From positions 1 to 64,000 of the IMG/VR virus record IMGVR_UViG_3300025009_000094: a stretch of 64,000 nucleotides of DNA. The stretch is one strand, 5' to 3'. This DNA is from a virus. How positions within the stretch are numbered: the first letter of the stretch is position 1; every line of letters starts with the position of its first letter. Made by a program: the position numbers and the translations under genes. The notes beneath the pieces are model-generated. The model was not told the DNA's origin, searched no databases, and saw only the letters and a list, made by a program, of their open reading frames with translations. Positions 39,280 to 47,811 of the stretch are shown here, in pieces.

Positions 39280-40350
39280 CTACACTACGGCTATTTTAAG
39301 TTTAATGGTAATAATTTTACCTGTAACCGTTGTTTCCCCGCCAACACAAGCTAATTTACCATAAAGTTTAGTATCGCCACTTGCTAATTTAAACGGGAAG
39401 TTTTGATTCAAGTCAGTTATTGCGCAATTACTACCCAAATCTTGCAGTGTTGAGATAGGTATTTTACCAATGTACGATGTGAGATCTGCATCGACTAAAT
39501 CAAATGCCGCGTTTGTCGCCTGTACTACAGGCGAGGTATCAAATAAATATAAAGTGTACCCAGCGCCCCCAGAAAATACAGCATTTTGCCCTAACTTTAC
39601 TAAACTACTTAATATTACACCGCTCGACCCTGCTGGAAGTCCAGTATCTAATTGTAGTATCTGTCCTACGTCGGTAGATACCACATCTCCTGCCGAATGT
39701 GCTGCTCCCGTCCCTATCGTAATCGTTGCACTTGGATTCGCTAAACTCCCAACTATCGAAACAGGGGCCGCCTTCCCCACTGGCCCATCCCCTTGCCACT
39801 GCTTTAATAATCCTCCCAATCGAGCCGTAACACTAGCGGATGCAGTTGGGTCAATTACTGCTGTTTCGTTTTTTGCTCCCTGTGTAACATCTGCACCATC
39901 TGCTACCATTACGGGTGTTACGCCTACGCCTTGCGTATAATGATTCAGGATGAATTCAGTTTGAGCAACGGCACCATTCACAAACTTGAAGCGCATGTAC
40001 TGTTTAGTCAATGTAGACCAGGCCATAAGTGCCGAGACTGTTGCAGAGACGGTTACGGTTGCCAAGGTTGTCCATCCAGTGTCGGGATTAGCGGGATCGT
40101 AGTTGTTGTGTTCTTCTAGGTATAGGACACCACTAGAGCTTGATTTTATCCAAAGGCGGGTCATTCCATCAGGGATAATTTGCCGAGGTCTATCGATAAC
40201 AGGAGATTTGTAGGTTGCATTGGCACCTAATAAGTGCGATGGATCTATCTTTGAATCTCGCATTACCATTGCAGCATCACCGTGGATCATTGTGGGCATT
40301 GGGTTTTCTTGAGTGATTGAGTTACCATTACCGTCATGTAAAATTGTCAT
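39280..40350 (-). CDS. Putative tail/virion structural protein
   Basis: 356 residues. Thr/Ala/Gly-rich, beta-type sequence with no known domain (starts MTILHDGNGNSITQENPMPT). Position between fibres and the coiled-coil gene suggests a virion component. GGGGG precedes the ATG. Confidence 0.55.
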   Translation of the reverse strand: MTILHDGNGNSITQENPMPTMIHGDAAMVMRDSKIDPSHLLGANATYKSPVIDRPRQIIPDGMTRLWIKSSSSGVLYLEEHNNYDPANPDTGWTTLATVTVSATVSALMAWSTLTKQYMRFKFVNGAVAQTEFILNHYTQGVGVTPVMVADGADVTQGAKNETAVIDPTASASVTARLGGLLKQWQGDGPVGKAAPVSIVGSLANPSATITIGTGAAHSAGDVVSTDVGQILQLDTGLPAGSSGVILSSLVKLGQNAVFSGGAGYTLYLFDTSPVVQATNAAFDLVDADLTSYIGKIPISTLQDLGSNCAITDLNQNFPFKLASGDTKLYGKLACVGGETTVTGKIITIKLKIAVV

Positions 40351-40351
40351 A

Positions 40352-40576
40352 CTAAATCCCCCTCTTCATTTTTGCTTCTGCTGACTTTTGGGATGGAACA
40401 CGCTTTACTACTTTTGGCGGGTCAGGTTTTGGGGTTGATAGGAGTTTGATTATGTCTTTGAGGAGGGAGTTTTGTTCTTTTAGTTCTGCGAGTAGGGAGG
40501 ATTGAGTGCGTAGTTCGTTGAGGATGGAGTTTTTATAGCGTTGTTCTGGGCCGGATGCGTTGTCGAAGTGGTCCAT
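40352..40576 (-). CDS. Small coiled-coil protein
   Basis: 74 residues starting MDHFDNASGPEQRYKNSILN with a coiled coil and a basic end (KVVKRVPSQKSAEAKMKRGI). GGAGG is 6 nt before the ATG. Tail-associated by position. Confidence 0.55.
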   Translation of the reverse strand: MDHFDNASGPEQRYKNSILNELRTQSSLLAELKEQNSLLKDIIKLLSTPKPDPPKVVKRVPSQKSAEAKMKRGI

Positions 40577-40602
40577 GGGGTTCCTCCTTTTTTGGGATAT
40601 AG

Positions 40603-40626
40603 AAAAAGACACTGGGTTGCAGTGCC
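40603..40626 (-). terminator. Terminator after the HNH gene
   Basis: On the minus strand GGCACTG pairs with CAGTGTC, followed by TTTTTC. It isolates the HNH gene from the downstream tail genes. Confidence 0.65.
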
Positions 40627-40634
40627 TTGGGACT

Positions 40635-41318
40635 TCATATAAGTGATAGTTGCTGAATGCCATCTTTGGAATAACCTAAGTATTTGTATATCTTCTCTTC
40701 TCTGGTTGGAGAGTAGAAGGGTTGTTTCCTGAACCATGTTTTGAAATCGCGGTTCCCTCTTGAACAGTTACAGGATAAGCAAATAGGCAAAACGTTATCA
40801 ACGGTCAGCTCCCCCATTTTACTCAAGGGTATGAAATGTTCAATTGTTAGCTTTTTCGATTCTCCGCAATAAGCGCATGTATTGCCAAAGTTAAGCTTTA
40901 TGTTTTCCCACTGTAAAGAAGTGAGCGTATGTGGTAGCTTCCGCTTTCTAGCCTCACGTCTGTGCTTAAGCCTATTGACTGCGTCCTTATTTTCTCGCTT
41001 ATACAACTTAATATGTTCCAGTGTGGATTCCTTATTGGTTTCGTAATACTGTTTGCTCTTCTTGGCAATATCAGTTAAATGTTCTTTCCTGTATAACTTA
41101 TGGTATTTAGCAATAGATTCCCTATTTACTTTGTGGTAATTTTCTTTATATTTGGCAATTGATTCCTTATGTTCTTGGTAATATCGGTCTGTACGTTCAG
41201 CCCAGCAAATCTTACAATCATTCCTTAGACCGTCCTTACTATCTTTCCTTTTGTGAAAATACTCGCTAGTTGCCAACTTGTCTTCCCCGCACTTAGTACA
41301 CCTCTTCATCTCACTCAC
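40635..41318 (-). CDS. HNH endonuclease
   Basis: 227 residues. It begins with CTKCGEDK and CKICWAERTD (zinc ribbon), continues with four to five repeats of an 18-residue basic helix (KESIAKYKENYHKVNR), and ends with an HNH domain (CAYCGESKKLTIEHFIPLSK, LPICLSCNCSRGNR). A free-standing homing endonuclease type of phages. GTG start with GGGGGTGG. Confidence 0.85.
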   Translation of the reverse strand: MSEMKRCTKCGEDKLATSEYFHKRKDSKDGLRNDCKICWAERTDRYYQEHKESIAKYKENYHKVNRESIAKYHKLYRKEHLTDIAKKSKQYYETNKESTLEHIKLYKRENKDAVNRLKHRREARKRKLPHTLTSLQWENIKLNFGNTCAYCGESKKLTIEHFIPLSKMGELTVDNVLPICLSCNCSRGNRDFKTWFRKQPFYSPTREEKIYKYLGYSKDGIQQLSLI

Positions 41319-41484
41319 AAGTAACCACCCCCGGCGGTATGTAGGAGAAGAGTTCTTCTAAATAATTTTGGTCAACTAAGACAATGCCATCAGCCACCGC
41401 CCATTTAAAATAACCCTTCATGTCATAAGTAGCCACCGCCTTTTCTTCTCCATCCATAGTGATCGTGTTTGGGTAATTAGTCAT
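41311..41484 (-). CDS. Small protein, unknown
   Basis: 57 residues (MTNYPNTITMDGEEKAVATY, then FKWAVADGIVLVDQNYLEEL). GGAGG is 9 nt before the ATG. It overlaps the HNH start. No family recognised. Confidence 0.55.
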   Translation of the reverse strand: MTNYPNTITMDGEEKAVATYDMKGYFKWAVADGIVLVDQNYLEELFSYIPPGVVTCE

Positions 41485-41509
41485 GGTAAAATCCTCCTTC
41501 TTCTTACCC

Positions 41510-41620
41510 TTGTAGGAGAGACTTTACCGTGTTAGAATAGCAGGTGAAGCATCCCTCAAGGGTTTGTTTTCGTTAGGGAAGTTTGTAACTCTTAGTCGGG
41601 TGAGCAAACTTCCCTTTTAA
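41510..41620 (+). ncRNA. Candidate small RNA 2 (promoter-terminator pair)
   Basis: TTGTAG (41510-41515), 17 nt, TAGAAT (41533-41538) predicts a start near 41545. A perfect 11-bp stem (AGGGAAGTTTG 41575-41585, CAAACTTCCCT 41605-41615) then TTTAATTC ends it. The transcript is about 75 nt without a reading frame. Layout and length match candidate 1, and both contain GTTTTC near the middle. Confidence 0.5.
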
Positions 41621-41790
41621 TTCTTTTTGGTTTCCTCTAGCCACTTTTGAACTTTTACTTTTTCATATCTGACCGTGTTGCCGAATCTAACAAAAGGGAG
41701 TCCGAGTCTGCGCCAGTTGTTGGCTGTGTTTTTACTAATCTTCAACCACTGACATAATTCTTCGGTTGTGATATATTCATTAATAATAAT
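41617..41790 (-). CDS. Excisionase/MerR-type helix-turn-helix protein, apparent ATT start
   Basis: About 56 residues reading YITTEELCQWLKISKNTANN and WRRLGLPFVRFGNTVRYEKV, the excisionase-type winged helix-turn-helix. A TGA closes the frame directly before three ATT codons; AAGGGG lies 6-9 nt before the second and third ATT. There is no ATG, GTG or TTG in frame before the motif. A consensus promoter begins 20 nt upstream. Confidence 0.65.
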   Translation of the reverse strand: MIINEYITTEELCQWLKISKNTANNWRRLGLPFVRFGNTVRYEKVKVQKWLEETKKN

Positions 41791-41807
41791 TCACCCCTTC
41801 CTTTATA

Positions 41808-41836
41808 ATTATATGTCACAACTTATCACAAGTCAA
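41808..41836 (-). promoter_or_regulatory. Consensus promoter within the late region
   Basis: On the minus strand TTGACT (41836-41831), 17 nt, TATAAT (41813-41808). It would drive the helix-turn-helix gene and possibly the HNH and tail genes beyond, apart from late control. Confidence 0.7.
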
Positions 41837-41868
41837 CACATATAATACAAGAAGGGATTTGATTAATT

Positions 41869-42051
41869 ATGGATAAGCGAAAGAGGGAAGCACTCGGAAC
41901 AGGGATATTTATAATTTTGGTTCTGCTCGGCGATATGTTCGGCGGAGAAGCGTTTAAGTGGGCATGGATACTATTGATAGGAGTCCTATTCGTGTTTTTC
42001 TCATTTATCACAGACGATAATAAGCCTAAAAAATTTGAAGAGAGGAAGTAA
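41869..42051 (+). CDS. Small two-helix membrane protein
   Basis: 60 residues. Two hydrophobic helices (TGIFIILVLLGDMFGG and WAWILLIGVLFVFFSF). Plus strand within the minus-strand late region, GAAGGG upstream of the ATG. It may be expressed from the prophage, for example as an exclusion protein; this is a guess. Confidence 0.5.
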   Translation: MDKRKREALGTGIFIILVLLGDMFGGEAFKWAWILLIGVLFVFFSFITDDNKPKKFEERK

Positions 42052-42058
42052 TTCCTCT

Positions 42059-45000
42059 CTATTTTAATTTAAACTTACTATTAGCGGCCTTGGCTATGTT
42101 GAGCATTTTTATTTGGAATGCTCTTATTTTTGCTTCTTTTTCAGCATTTGACGCTTGACTAGCTTGAACCTTGTCAATCTGCTTACGGATGTCACTAAGC
42201 TGAGTGCTTGCTTTAGCAAAAATGGGCTTATATTTTTTACCAACCTCTAAGGACTTATCTCCTGTCGCCTTTGCGTCACTGGAACTTGTGTCGATCTTAT
42301 CCTTAGTGTTATAGAAATCTCCGATAATGTCATTTGAGAAAGTAGGGTCTGCCATTATCTGCTTCCCCAACGTACCCAATACGCTAGAGTTTTTGGTTGT
42401 CGCAGGTATTCCAAGTTGGGCAACTCCACCTAAATAACTACGCGCCAAGTAATCGATTTGCTGCGGAGATTGGTTCAGCTTTTTACCTATAAATTTAGCT
42501 GGCTCACTTGTTTTCTCATCAAATTGATAAGGCGGAGAGAGTTTGGATACTTCACCCGACACAATAGGAGCGTCTACGAAGTTTTTGTTGGAGCGAATAT
42601 CGCTCAGTGGCGCAAGAATCGACCTAGTTGGAGGAGTGAAATTTGTCTTTATCGTCTCCATAAATCTGTTAAATGGTTCCGGATCGTTATCTTGCCATTG
42701 CCTCAAAGCTCTTTCTACCGAACTGCCAAACACAACCCCTATTTCCCTGGGTTTCGGAATCTTTACAAAAGTGCCGTCATTCTTAGGGAATAGGAAGTTA
42801 TTGTCCTTGATATAATCGCTCAGTTGTTGATATGCCGGGTTACTGTGGTTAAGTTGGTATAATACTATAGTTGGCAACGTTACTGCCATAAGAGCCTTTA
42901 CGGGAGCTTGTACGGGGTTATCCTTGAAAGCCCTACTAAGCTTAGATATCCCCTGCCAGGCCGCATTTAGGTAAGGAAAGATAGAATCAGCTTCCTTGAT
43001 CACATTGCCATATCTACTAAAGTTTGTTGTTACATCATTTGCTTCGTATAAACCTTTTACCTTGCTGGAATAATCACCAGGCTTTGAGAATCGCTTATAT
43101 TCACCAAGCCTAGGGGCCGTCTCCACGGTATTATTAAGACGTTCTAAACCTCCCAGTGCCGACTTGAAGGGGTGTTTGATGGCGTAACCAGGTAAGAGCC
43201 TAGCCTTGCTTTCGGCTAAAGTATTTCGACTAGCAGAAACGGAACTAGAAGCATGACCGCCGCCAAGTGCCTTGTAAGATTTGTATACTTCCTTGTTCCC
43301 TGCAATATCAACTATTGAGCCGAGTAAATCCTTACCAAACACAAAGGGATTATTCGTACTCTTCGAGTTAATGAAAGCTGTCGGAATATCTCTCCAAATA
43401 TTTCTCGCCAAGCTAAAGACTGGATTAATGCCAGTCGTAAGATTTTTCATTACCCTCGTAACTTGACCGAGCGCAGAAATAACAAACTGTTGGCCTTGTG
43501 GCTTGAGATTAGTAAGGGCATCGAGTAATAAAGGATCGCTTACCCTAACATGTACCTTTTCCCCATTAACTAGGCCTGTGACAATATTTCCAAGGTCAAG
43601 GCGTTGTTTTTTCGCTTGAAAGATATTGTCAAATTGTTTGTTGAAGGCTTCCGCAACTCCGTTAATTCCATCCGTTTCGAGGATTTTATTTATATCCCCC
43701 ATTAACCCTTCCTTAAGCTGTCCGTCCGAAGGGATTATCTCGGCCCATCCCTTGAATTCATCAGGATTTTTCTCAAGATTACGAATAAGGGTTTGCATCA
43801 CCTCATTCCTCTTTGCGACCTTAACATATTGGTCAACATGCTCCATGATGGATTCCATTGGGCTTATTACTTTGCGTTGAGAAGTTGAGCGCGCCTTTAC
43901 TGGATTAGATTGACTAGCAAATCCTCTCTTCGTCGATCCGCTAAATCCCGGTTGTTCCAGTTCACTAAAGAGACGATTATTAGGAACGTAATGAGGATTA
44001 TCCATTATCCATTTCCCGTAGGCTTCAGGGGAAACGATTCCGGTATCGACTAACCACGCCTTACTTAACTTGTTTTGAAACTCATAGATCTTATTTGATA
44101 AATCCTTAAATTCGGGATGAACGGACTCAATCCGTTTCACTATGGCTCCTGACATACCAGGAGTCATTTTCATTTCATCAGGGAATACTTTTTCCCCTAA
44201 TCTCATCCTCGTAATAGCGTGTTTGTTCACTAGGTAATTATCAAATTCTTTCAATACTTGCTTATCTTTAAGTTGGCTAGTGATGGATTTTAAGGATTCT
44301 CCAACATTATCGCCCTTTGGACCAACAAGTCCTTCCTCAAGAATATAACTAGCTGTCGTTCCCGTTCCCCTGCTATTTAGGGCCAGCATATATGTTTTGT
44401 CTTCAGGAGATAACTTTTTACCAGTTGTTACTTCAACATACTTATCAAGTTGGTCAAGGCGGTGCAGATTGTCAGTTGTCTTTATATACGCTTTTGTCCT
44501 TAGCTTCCTAAGCGTATCGAGTGTCATTGGCGGCTTATCTGTCTTTGACACAATATGGCTAGATGTATCAGGGAGATCAGGGAGGCTATCATTGAAAGCC
44601 TGTAGCCTCATTGCTAATTTTGGTTCAATTATTTCCGAACCGAAACCTTTTCCCATTGAGTTAATTCCCGAATTATCAACCCCCACCTTATCCCCTAATC
44701 TCCCATAAGGTAAATCAGCCTTGGGTATCTCATCCTTATTAGTCCACCGTAAGGGTGCGGGTTTCTCCGGCCTCATAGTTGGCACATCCTGAACGGGTTC
44801 CCCTTTCACTTCCCTCGGCTTCAACGATATTGGTCCATTAACCTTCTTGACGGTCGACATAGATGTCTTCAGTGTATCCAGAGTATTACTTAAATTTTGA
44901 TATTCTGGATTATTATGAGCAACGCGATACGCTTCTAACTCATAATCTTTCGGCTTATACGCAGAGGAATCAACCGCCTTTAGTAACTCATCCGAAGACA

Positions 45001-46180
45001 TCCCTAACGTATCGGCAACCTCATCCAATGACCTCCCGTTTCGATTGCGAATCCAATTCGGTATAACCTTTTGTTCCTCGAAAATATTCGCGTTACCAGG
45101 GGATATTCCGCCCATATCCTTTACCCGATTACGGATAGTCTCTATCCTTGTCTGCCCATCAGCTTGTTTTAGACTTGCGGCAATATCCTTAACCCGCTTG
45201 TCCATCATTGCTTCTATCTCGGATATGTCATTGTTGATTTTATAACTCTTTAGCGGTCCACCAAACGCGCTCATGGCATCAGCTTGTTTTTGCTGAAATA
45301 GATCTTCAGGAGTTGCGCCCTGCCTCGGTAGCGTTTGACCAGTTTTGCCTAAATTATTAGTAGGGTCTGAGAATGTTTTATTAAGTTCTTGCGCTTTAAC
45401 GTCTCTGAGGGTAGCAGAGGTCTTATAAGCATTTTGCACATTTTGGAGAGGATTAGACTTTATTTCAGGATAAGTAAGCTTTCGCTCTGCGAGTATATTC
45501 CCAGCCTCCCCAATTCCCTTTCCGACCAATTGACCAGCCCCATGCAATGCGGTTCCACCCAATGCCATAACGGGCACCCGCTTCAATCTATCCGCGAATC
45601 CACTGGCACCATCACCATTAATTGCTGTTTCTGCTGCGTTAATTGGTAGTCCGTAGGTAGTCCCGGCCCTAACTCCGGTCCCCAATGCAGAGGTAATAGC
45701 TTTAGGCAGTATTCCTATCCCCTTAGCAACAGGTGCAGTCTTAGCTAATGCCGCTAAAGGTTTAGCGAGTAGAGCATCGCCCAGAAGCCACATCGGCAAT
45801 TCCGAAAGATTACTTCCTGCAAAGGATACTGCTTTTTCTCCAAACGTTTTAGGTTGCGGAAGAGTCGATAAGTCAACTTTCTTTCCAGTAATATTTTCAG
45901 CTAATGGAGTCAACGCTTTCCCAAGTAACGATCCGAGCGTTCCGCTTATCCATGCTGACTTATAATCAGGCCGTGAAGATTGAACAGGTTGAGCAACGGG
46001 CTCGCTAACCGCATGTGAAGTAGTTAGATATTTTGAGAAATCAACAGGGGAATTATCGTAGAACTCAGGCTGTCCACTTACCTGCTTTGACTCAGGAGGG
46101 AGGAGATCGGCAAACATATTCTTTCTTACATTCGAAGAACTTGGCTTATCAAGTAGATCCGCAAACATATTAGTAGCCAA
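42059..46180 (-). CDS. Large ejection/internal virion protein (LPD38-like)
   Basis: 1373 residues. The N-terminus repeats the unit NMFADLL twice within 25 residues. Hydrophobic helices at about 150-220, a long helical centre, and FSLARNIWRDIPTAF, DSIFPYLNAAWQGISKLSRA and REIGVVFGSSVERAL in the C-terminal half resemble the LPD38 domain of podovirus internal proteins. These proteins leave the capsid with the DNA and form a channel. TTG start with GGAGG 7 nt upstream. Confidence 0.7.
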   Translation of the reverse strand: MATNMFADLLDKPSSSNVRKNMFADLLPPESKQVSGQPEFYDNSPVDFSKYLTTSHAVSEPVAQPVQSSRPDYKSAWISGTLGSLLGKALTPLAENITGKKVDLSTLPQPKTFGEKAVSFAGSNLSELPMWLLGDALLAKPLAALAKTAPVAKGIGILPKAITSALGTGVRAGTTYGLPINAAETAINGDGASGFADRLKRVPVMALGGTALHGAGQLVGKGIGEAGNILAERKLTYPEIKSNPLQNVQNAYKTSATLRDVKAQELNKTFSDPTNNLGKTGQTLPRQGATPEDLFQQKQADAMSAFGGPLKSYKINNDISEIEAMMDKRVKDIAASLKQADGQTRIETIRNRVKDMGGISPGNANIFEEQKVIPNWIRNRNGRSLDEVADTLGMSSDELLKAVDSSAYKPKDYELEAYRVAHNNPEYQNLSNTLDTLKTSMSTVKKVNGPISLKPREVKGEPVQDVPTMRPEKPAPLRWTNKDEIPKADLPYGRLGDKVGVDNSGINSMGKGFGSEIIEPKLAMRLQAFNDSLPDLPDTSSHIVSKTDKPPMTLDTLRKLRTKAYIKTTDNLHRLDQLDKYVEVTTGKKLSPEDKTYMLALNSRGTGTTASYILEEGLVGPKGDNVGESLKSITSQLKDKQVLKEFDNYLVNKHAITRMRLGEKVFPDEMKMTPGMSGAIVKRIESVHPEFKDLSNKIYEFQNKLSKAWLVDTGIVSPEAYGKWIMDNPHYVPNNRLFSELEQPGFSGSTKRGFASQSNPVKARSTSQRKVISPMESIMEHVDQYVKVAKRNEVMQTLIRNLEKNPDEFKGWAEIIPSDGQLKEGLMGDINKILETDGINGVAEAFNKQFDNIFQAKKQRLDLGNIVTGLVNGEKVHVRVSDPLLLDALTNLKPQGQQFVISALGQVTRVMKNLTTGINPVFSLARNIWRDIPTAFINSKSTNNPFVFGKDLLGSIVDIAGNKEVYKSYKALGGGHASSSVSASRNTLAESKARLLPGYAIKHPFKSALGGLERLNNTVETAPRLGEYKRFSKPGDYSSKVKGLYEANDVTTNFSRYGNVIKEADSIFPYLNAAWQGISKLSRAFKDNPVQAPVKALMAVTLPTIVLYQLNHSNPAYQQLSDYIKDNNFLFPKNDGTFVKIPKPREIGVVFGSSVERALRQWQDNDPEPFNRFMETIKTNFTPPTRSILAPLSDIRSNKNFVDAPIVSGEVSKLSPPYQFDEKTSEPAKFIGKKLNQSPQQIDYLARSYLGGVAQLGIPATTKNSSVLGTLGKQIMADPTFSNDIIGDFYNTKDKIDTSSSDAKATGDKSLEVGKKYKPIFAKASTQLSDIRKQIDKVQASQASNAEKEAKIRAFQIKMLNIAKAANSKFKLK

Positions 46181-46191
46181 TTAAACCCCTC

Positions 46192-47799
46192 CTATCCATC
46201 CCACTCAAAAGCTTTGTCGGCCCAATCCCTTAGATAACTCGAACTTGCCCCACTTGCCTCAAATCTTCCTGAATTATCGTTAATAAATTTCATAATCTCT
46301 GATTTTGTTTTATGTTGATTAGCCAACTGATTTAGAATATCCATTGCATCAGCAGTCGCCGCATCTGTTTTTTCGGGACCAGTTAACTTCTTTGTAGGAG
46401 CAGGCCCAACAGTCGTTGCATCTTTATTGAGCTGTTGATAATCCCTCCACACAGCATTGGCCCAGTTCTTGTCACCCGGTTTCCAGCTATTATTCATGAA
46501 GTCAGTCAGGTTTTCTAAAGTAACATCTTTGTTGCCCAAATACCCAGCAATTTGCTTAGCAGCAGATAAGGTTTGATTGCTGAATTCACCAGGAGCATCT
46601 TGATATTTAGCGTTACCTTGGCCGGGAGCTGGATACCCATAACCTAAGCTATATCCTTCTCTCCCTGCCCCAAGCGTACCGTAACCTGTCTCATGTTTGC
46701 CGATAGCGGCAATCAAAAGAGGGTCAACCCCCGTAGCGTTCCCGGCATTAGTAGCAGCCTCCATGAATGATTCTGGAACACTTGCAGAAGTTCTCCCGCT
46801 AGGCATATTGCCAGTCGAGTCGAATTCGTTCACGTTAGCGTTTTGTTGCGCGATAGCGTTCGATCTACCAAACTGACTTTCATCCTGTGCCATCCTCTGT
46901 CCAAACTGATAACCACCTTGATCAAGTTGCTTCTGCGACATAGTGGGTTGCCCCATGTAATTCCCGATTACTTCTCCTTGCTTCAACCCAAACTCATTAT
47001 TCCACTGTTCGCCATCCCTCGTAAACTTCTGCCCTTCCAACGTCTGCTCTCCACCGAAAGTCCCCATCAATTTAGCAATCGCCTGTTCTCTCTCAAAGTT
47101 TGCTATTTCAGCATCAGAACGCTGCTTATCATAAATACTCTGCGCCAACTGCGGAATCTGAGCCATCAACCCCGCCTTCTGTCCTTCCAAATCCCCTACA
47201 TTAGCCTGACCAGTCTCATTAACTCCATTCAGCCACGTTTGTATTCCCGCCAACGTCTTTCTTAACTCAGCCTGATTATTCTGTAATCCTGCACCCTCAG
47301 CAGCGTTGATCTGTCCTTGAGCAGAATCATTAATCCCTGAGTTCATTAAACCCCTAGTATTCATCGTCTCATTCGTGCGGCCCCTGTTGTTATCCTGTAG
47401 TCTTCTAATTTGATTAACATTGTCCAAGGATAGGTTATTCGCCGCTAATTTTTGAGCTTCTGCTTGTCGTGCAGCCTCAGCCATAGAAGCCTGTATCCCT
47501 TGAATCTTCGAGCTGATAGGGTTAATCTGTGGAGCATATTGAAGATTTGCCGTTGCAGTTGCGTTGTTCAGCCCTTGATATTTCTGTATCTCATTGGCTG
47601 TTCCTGCCGCATCATACCCGCCCAGTGCTTGACCGCCCGAATAGGCAGAGTTGGGGATTACAGCATTACCACCTAATCCAAGTTGTCCCTTCTTGATTCT
47701 TGTGCCCGGTGTCCACTTTATATAATTTACATCACTTCCGAGATATTTTCTGCCATTCGCTAAGTCCTCATCATTATTATAATAAGCTGTAGTTGGCAC
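46192..47799 (-). CDS. Ejection protein with lytic transglycosylase-like domain
   Basis: 535 residues. Gln/Ala/Asn-rich coiled N-terminal 330 residues, then a globular domain with DPLLIAAIGKHETGYGTLGA and YPAPGQGNAKYQ, a lysozyme-like/SLT pattern with Glu as catalyst. It probably opens the cell wall on entry. GTG start with GGAGG 7 nt upstream. Confidence 0.7.
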   Translation of the reverse strand: MPTTAYYNNDEDLANGRKYLGSDVNYIKWTPGTRIKKGQLGLGGNAVIPNSAYSGGQALGGYDAAGTANEIQKYQGLNNATATANLQYAPQINPISSKIQGIQASMAEAARQAEAQKLAANNLSLDNVNQIRRLQDNNRGRTNETMNTRGLMNSGINDSAQGQINAAEGAGLQNNQAELRKTLAGIQTWLNGVNETGQANVGDLEGQKAGLMAQIPQLAQSIYDKQRSDAEIANFEREQAIAKLMGTFGGEQTLEGQKFTRDGEQWNNEFGLKQGEVIGNYMGQPTMSQKQLDQGGYQFGQRMAQDESQFGRSNAIAQQNANVNEFDSTGNMPSGRTSASVPESFMEAATNAGNATGVDPLLIAAIGKHETGYGTLGAGREGYSLGYGYPAPGQGNAKYQDAPGEFSNQTLSAAKQIAGYLGNKDVTLENLTDFMNNSWKPGDKNWANAVWRDYQQLNKDATTVGPAPTKKLTGPEKTDAATADAMDILNQLANQHKTKSEIMKFINDNSGRFEASGASSSYLRDWADKAFEWDG

Positions 47800-47811
47800 G
47801 TTAACACCTCC

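Noticed and set aside
39470-39940. 156-codon plus-strand frame
   Set aside because: Antisense shadow of the 356-residue virion protein, no ribosome site.
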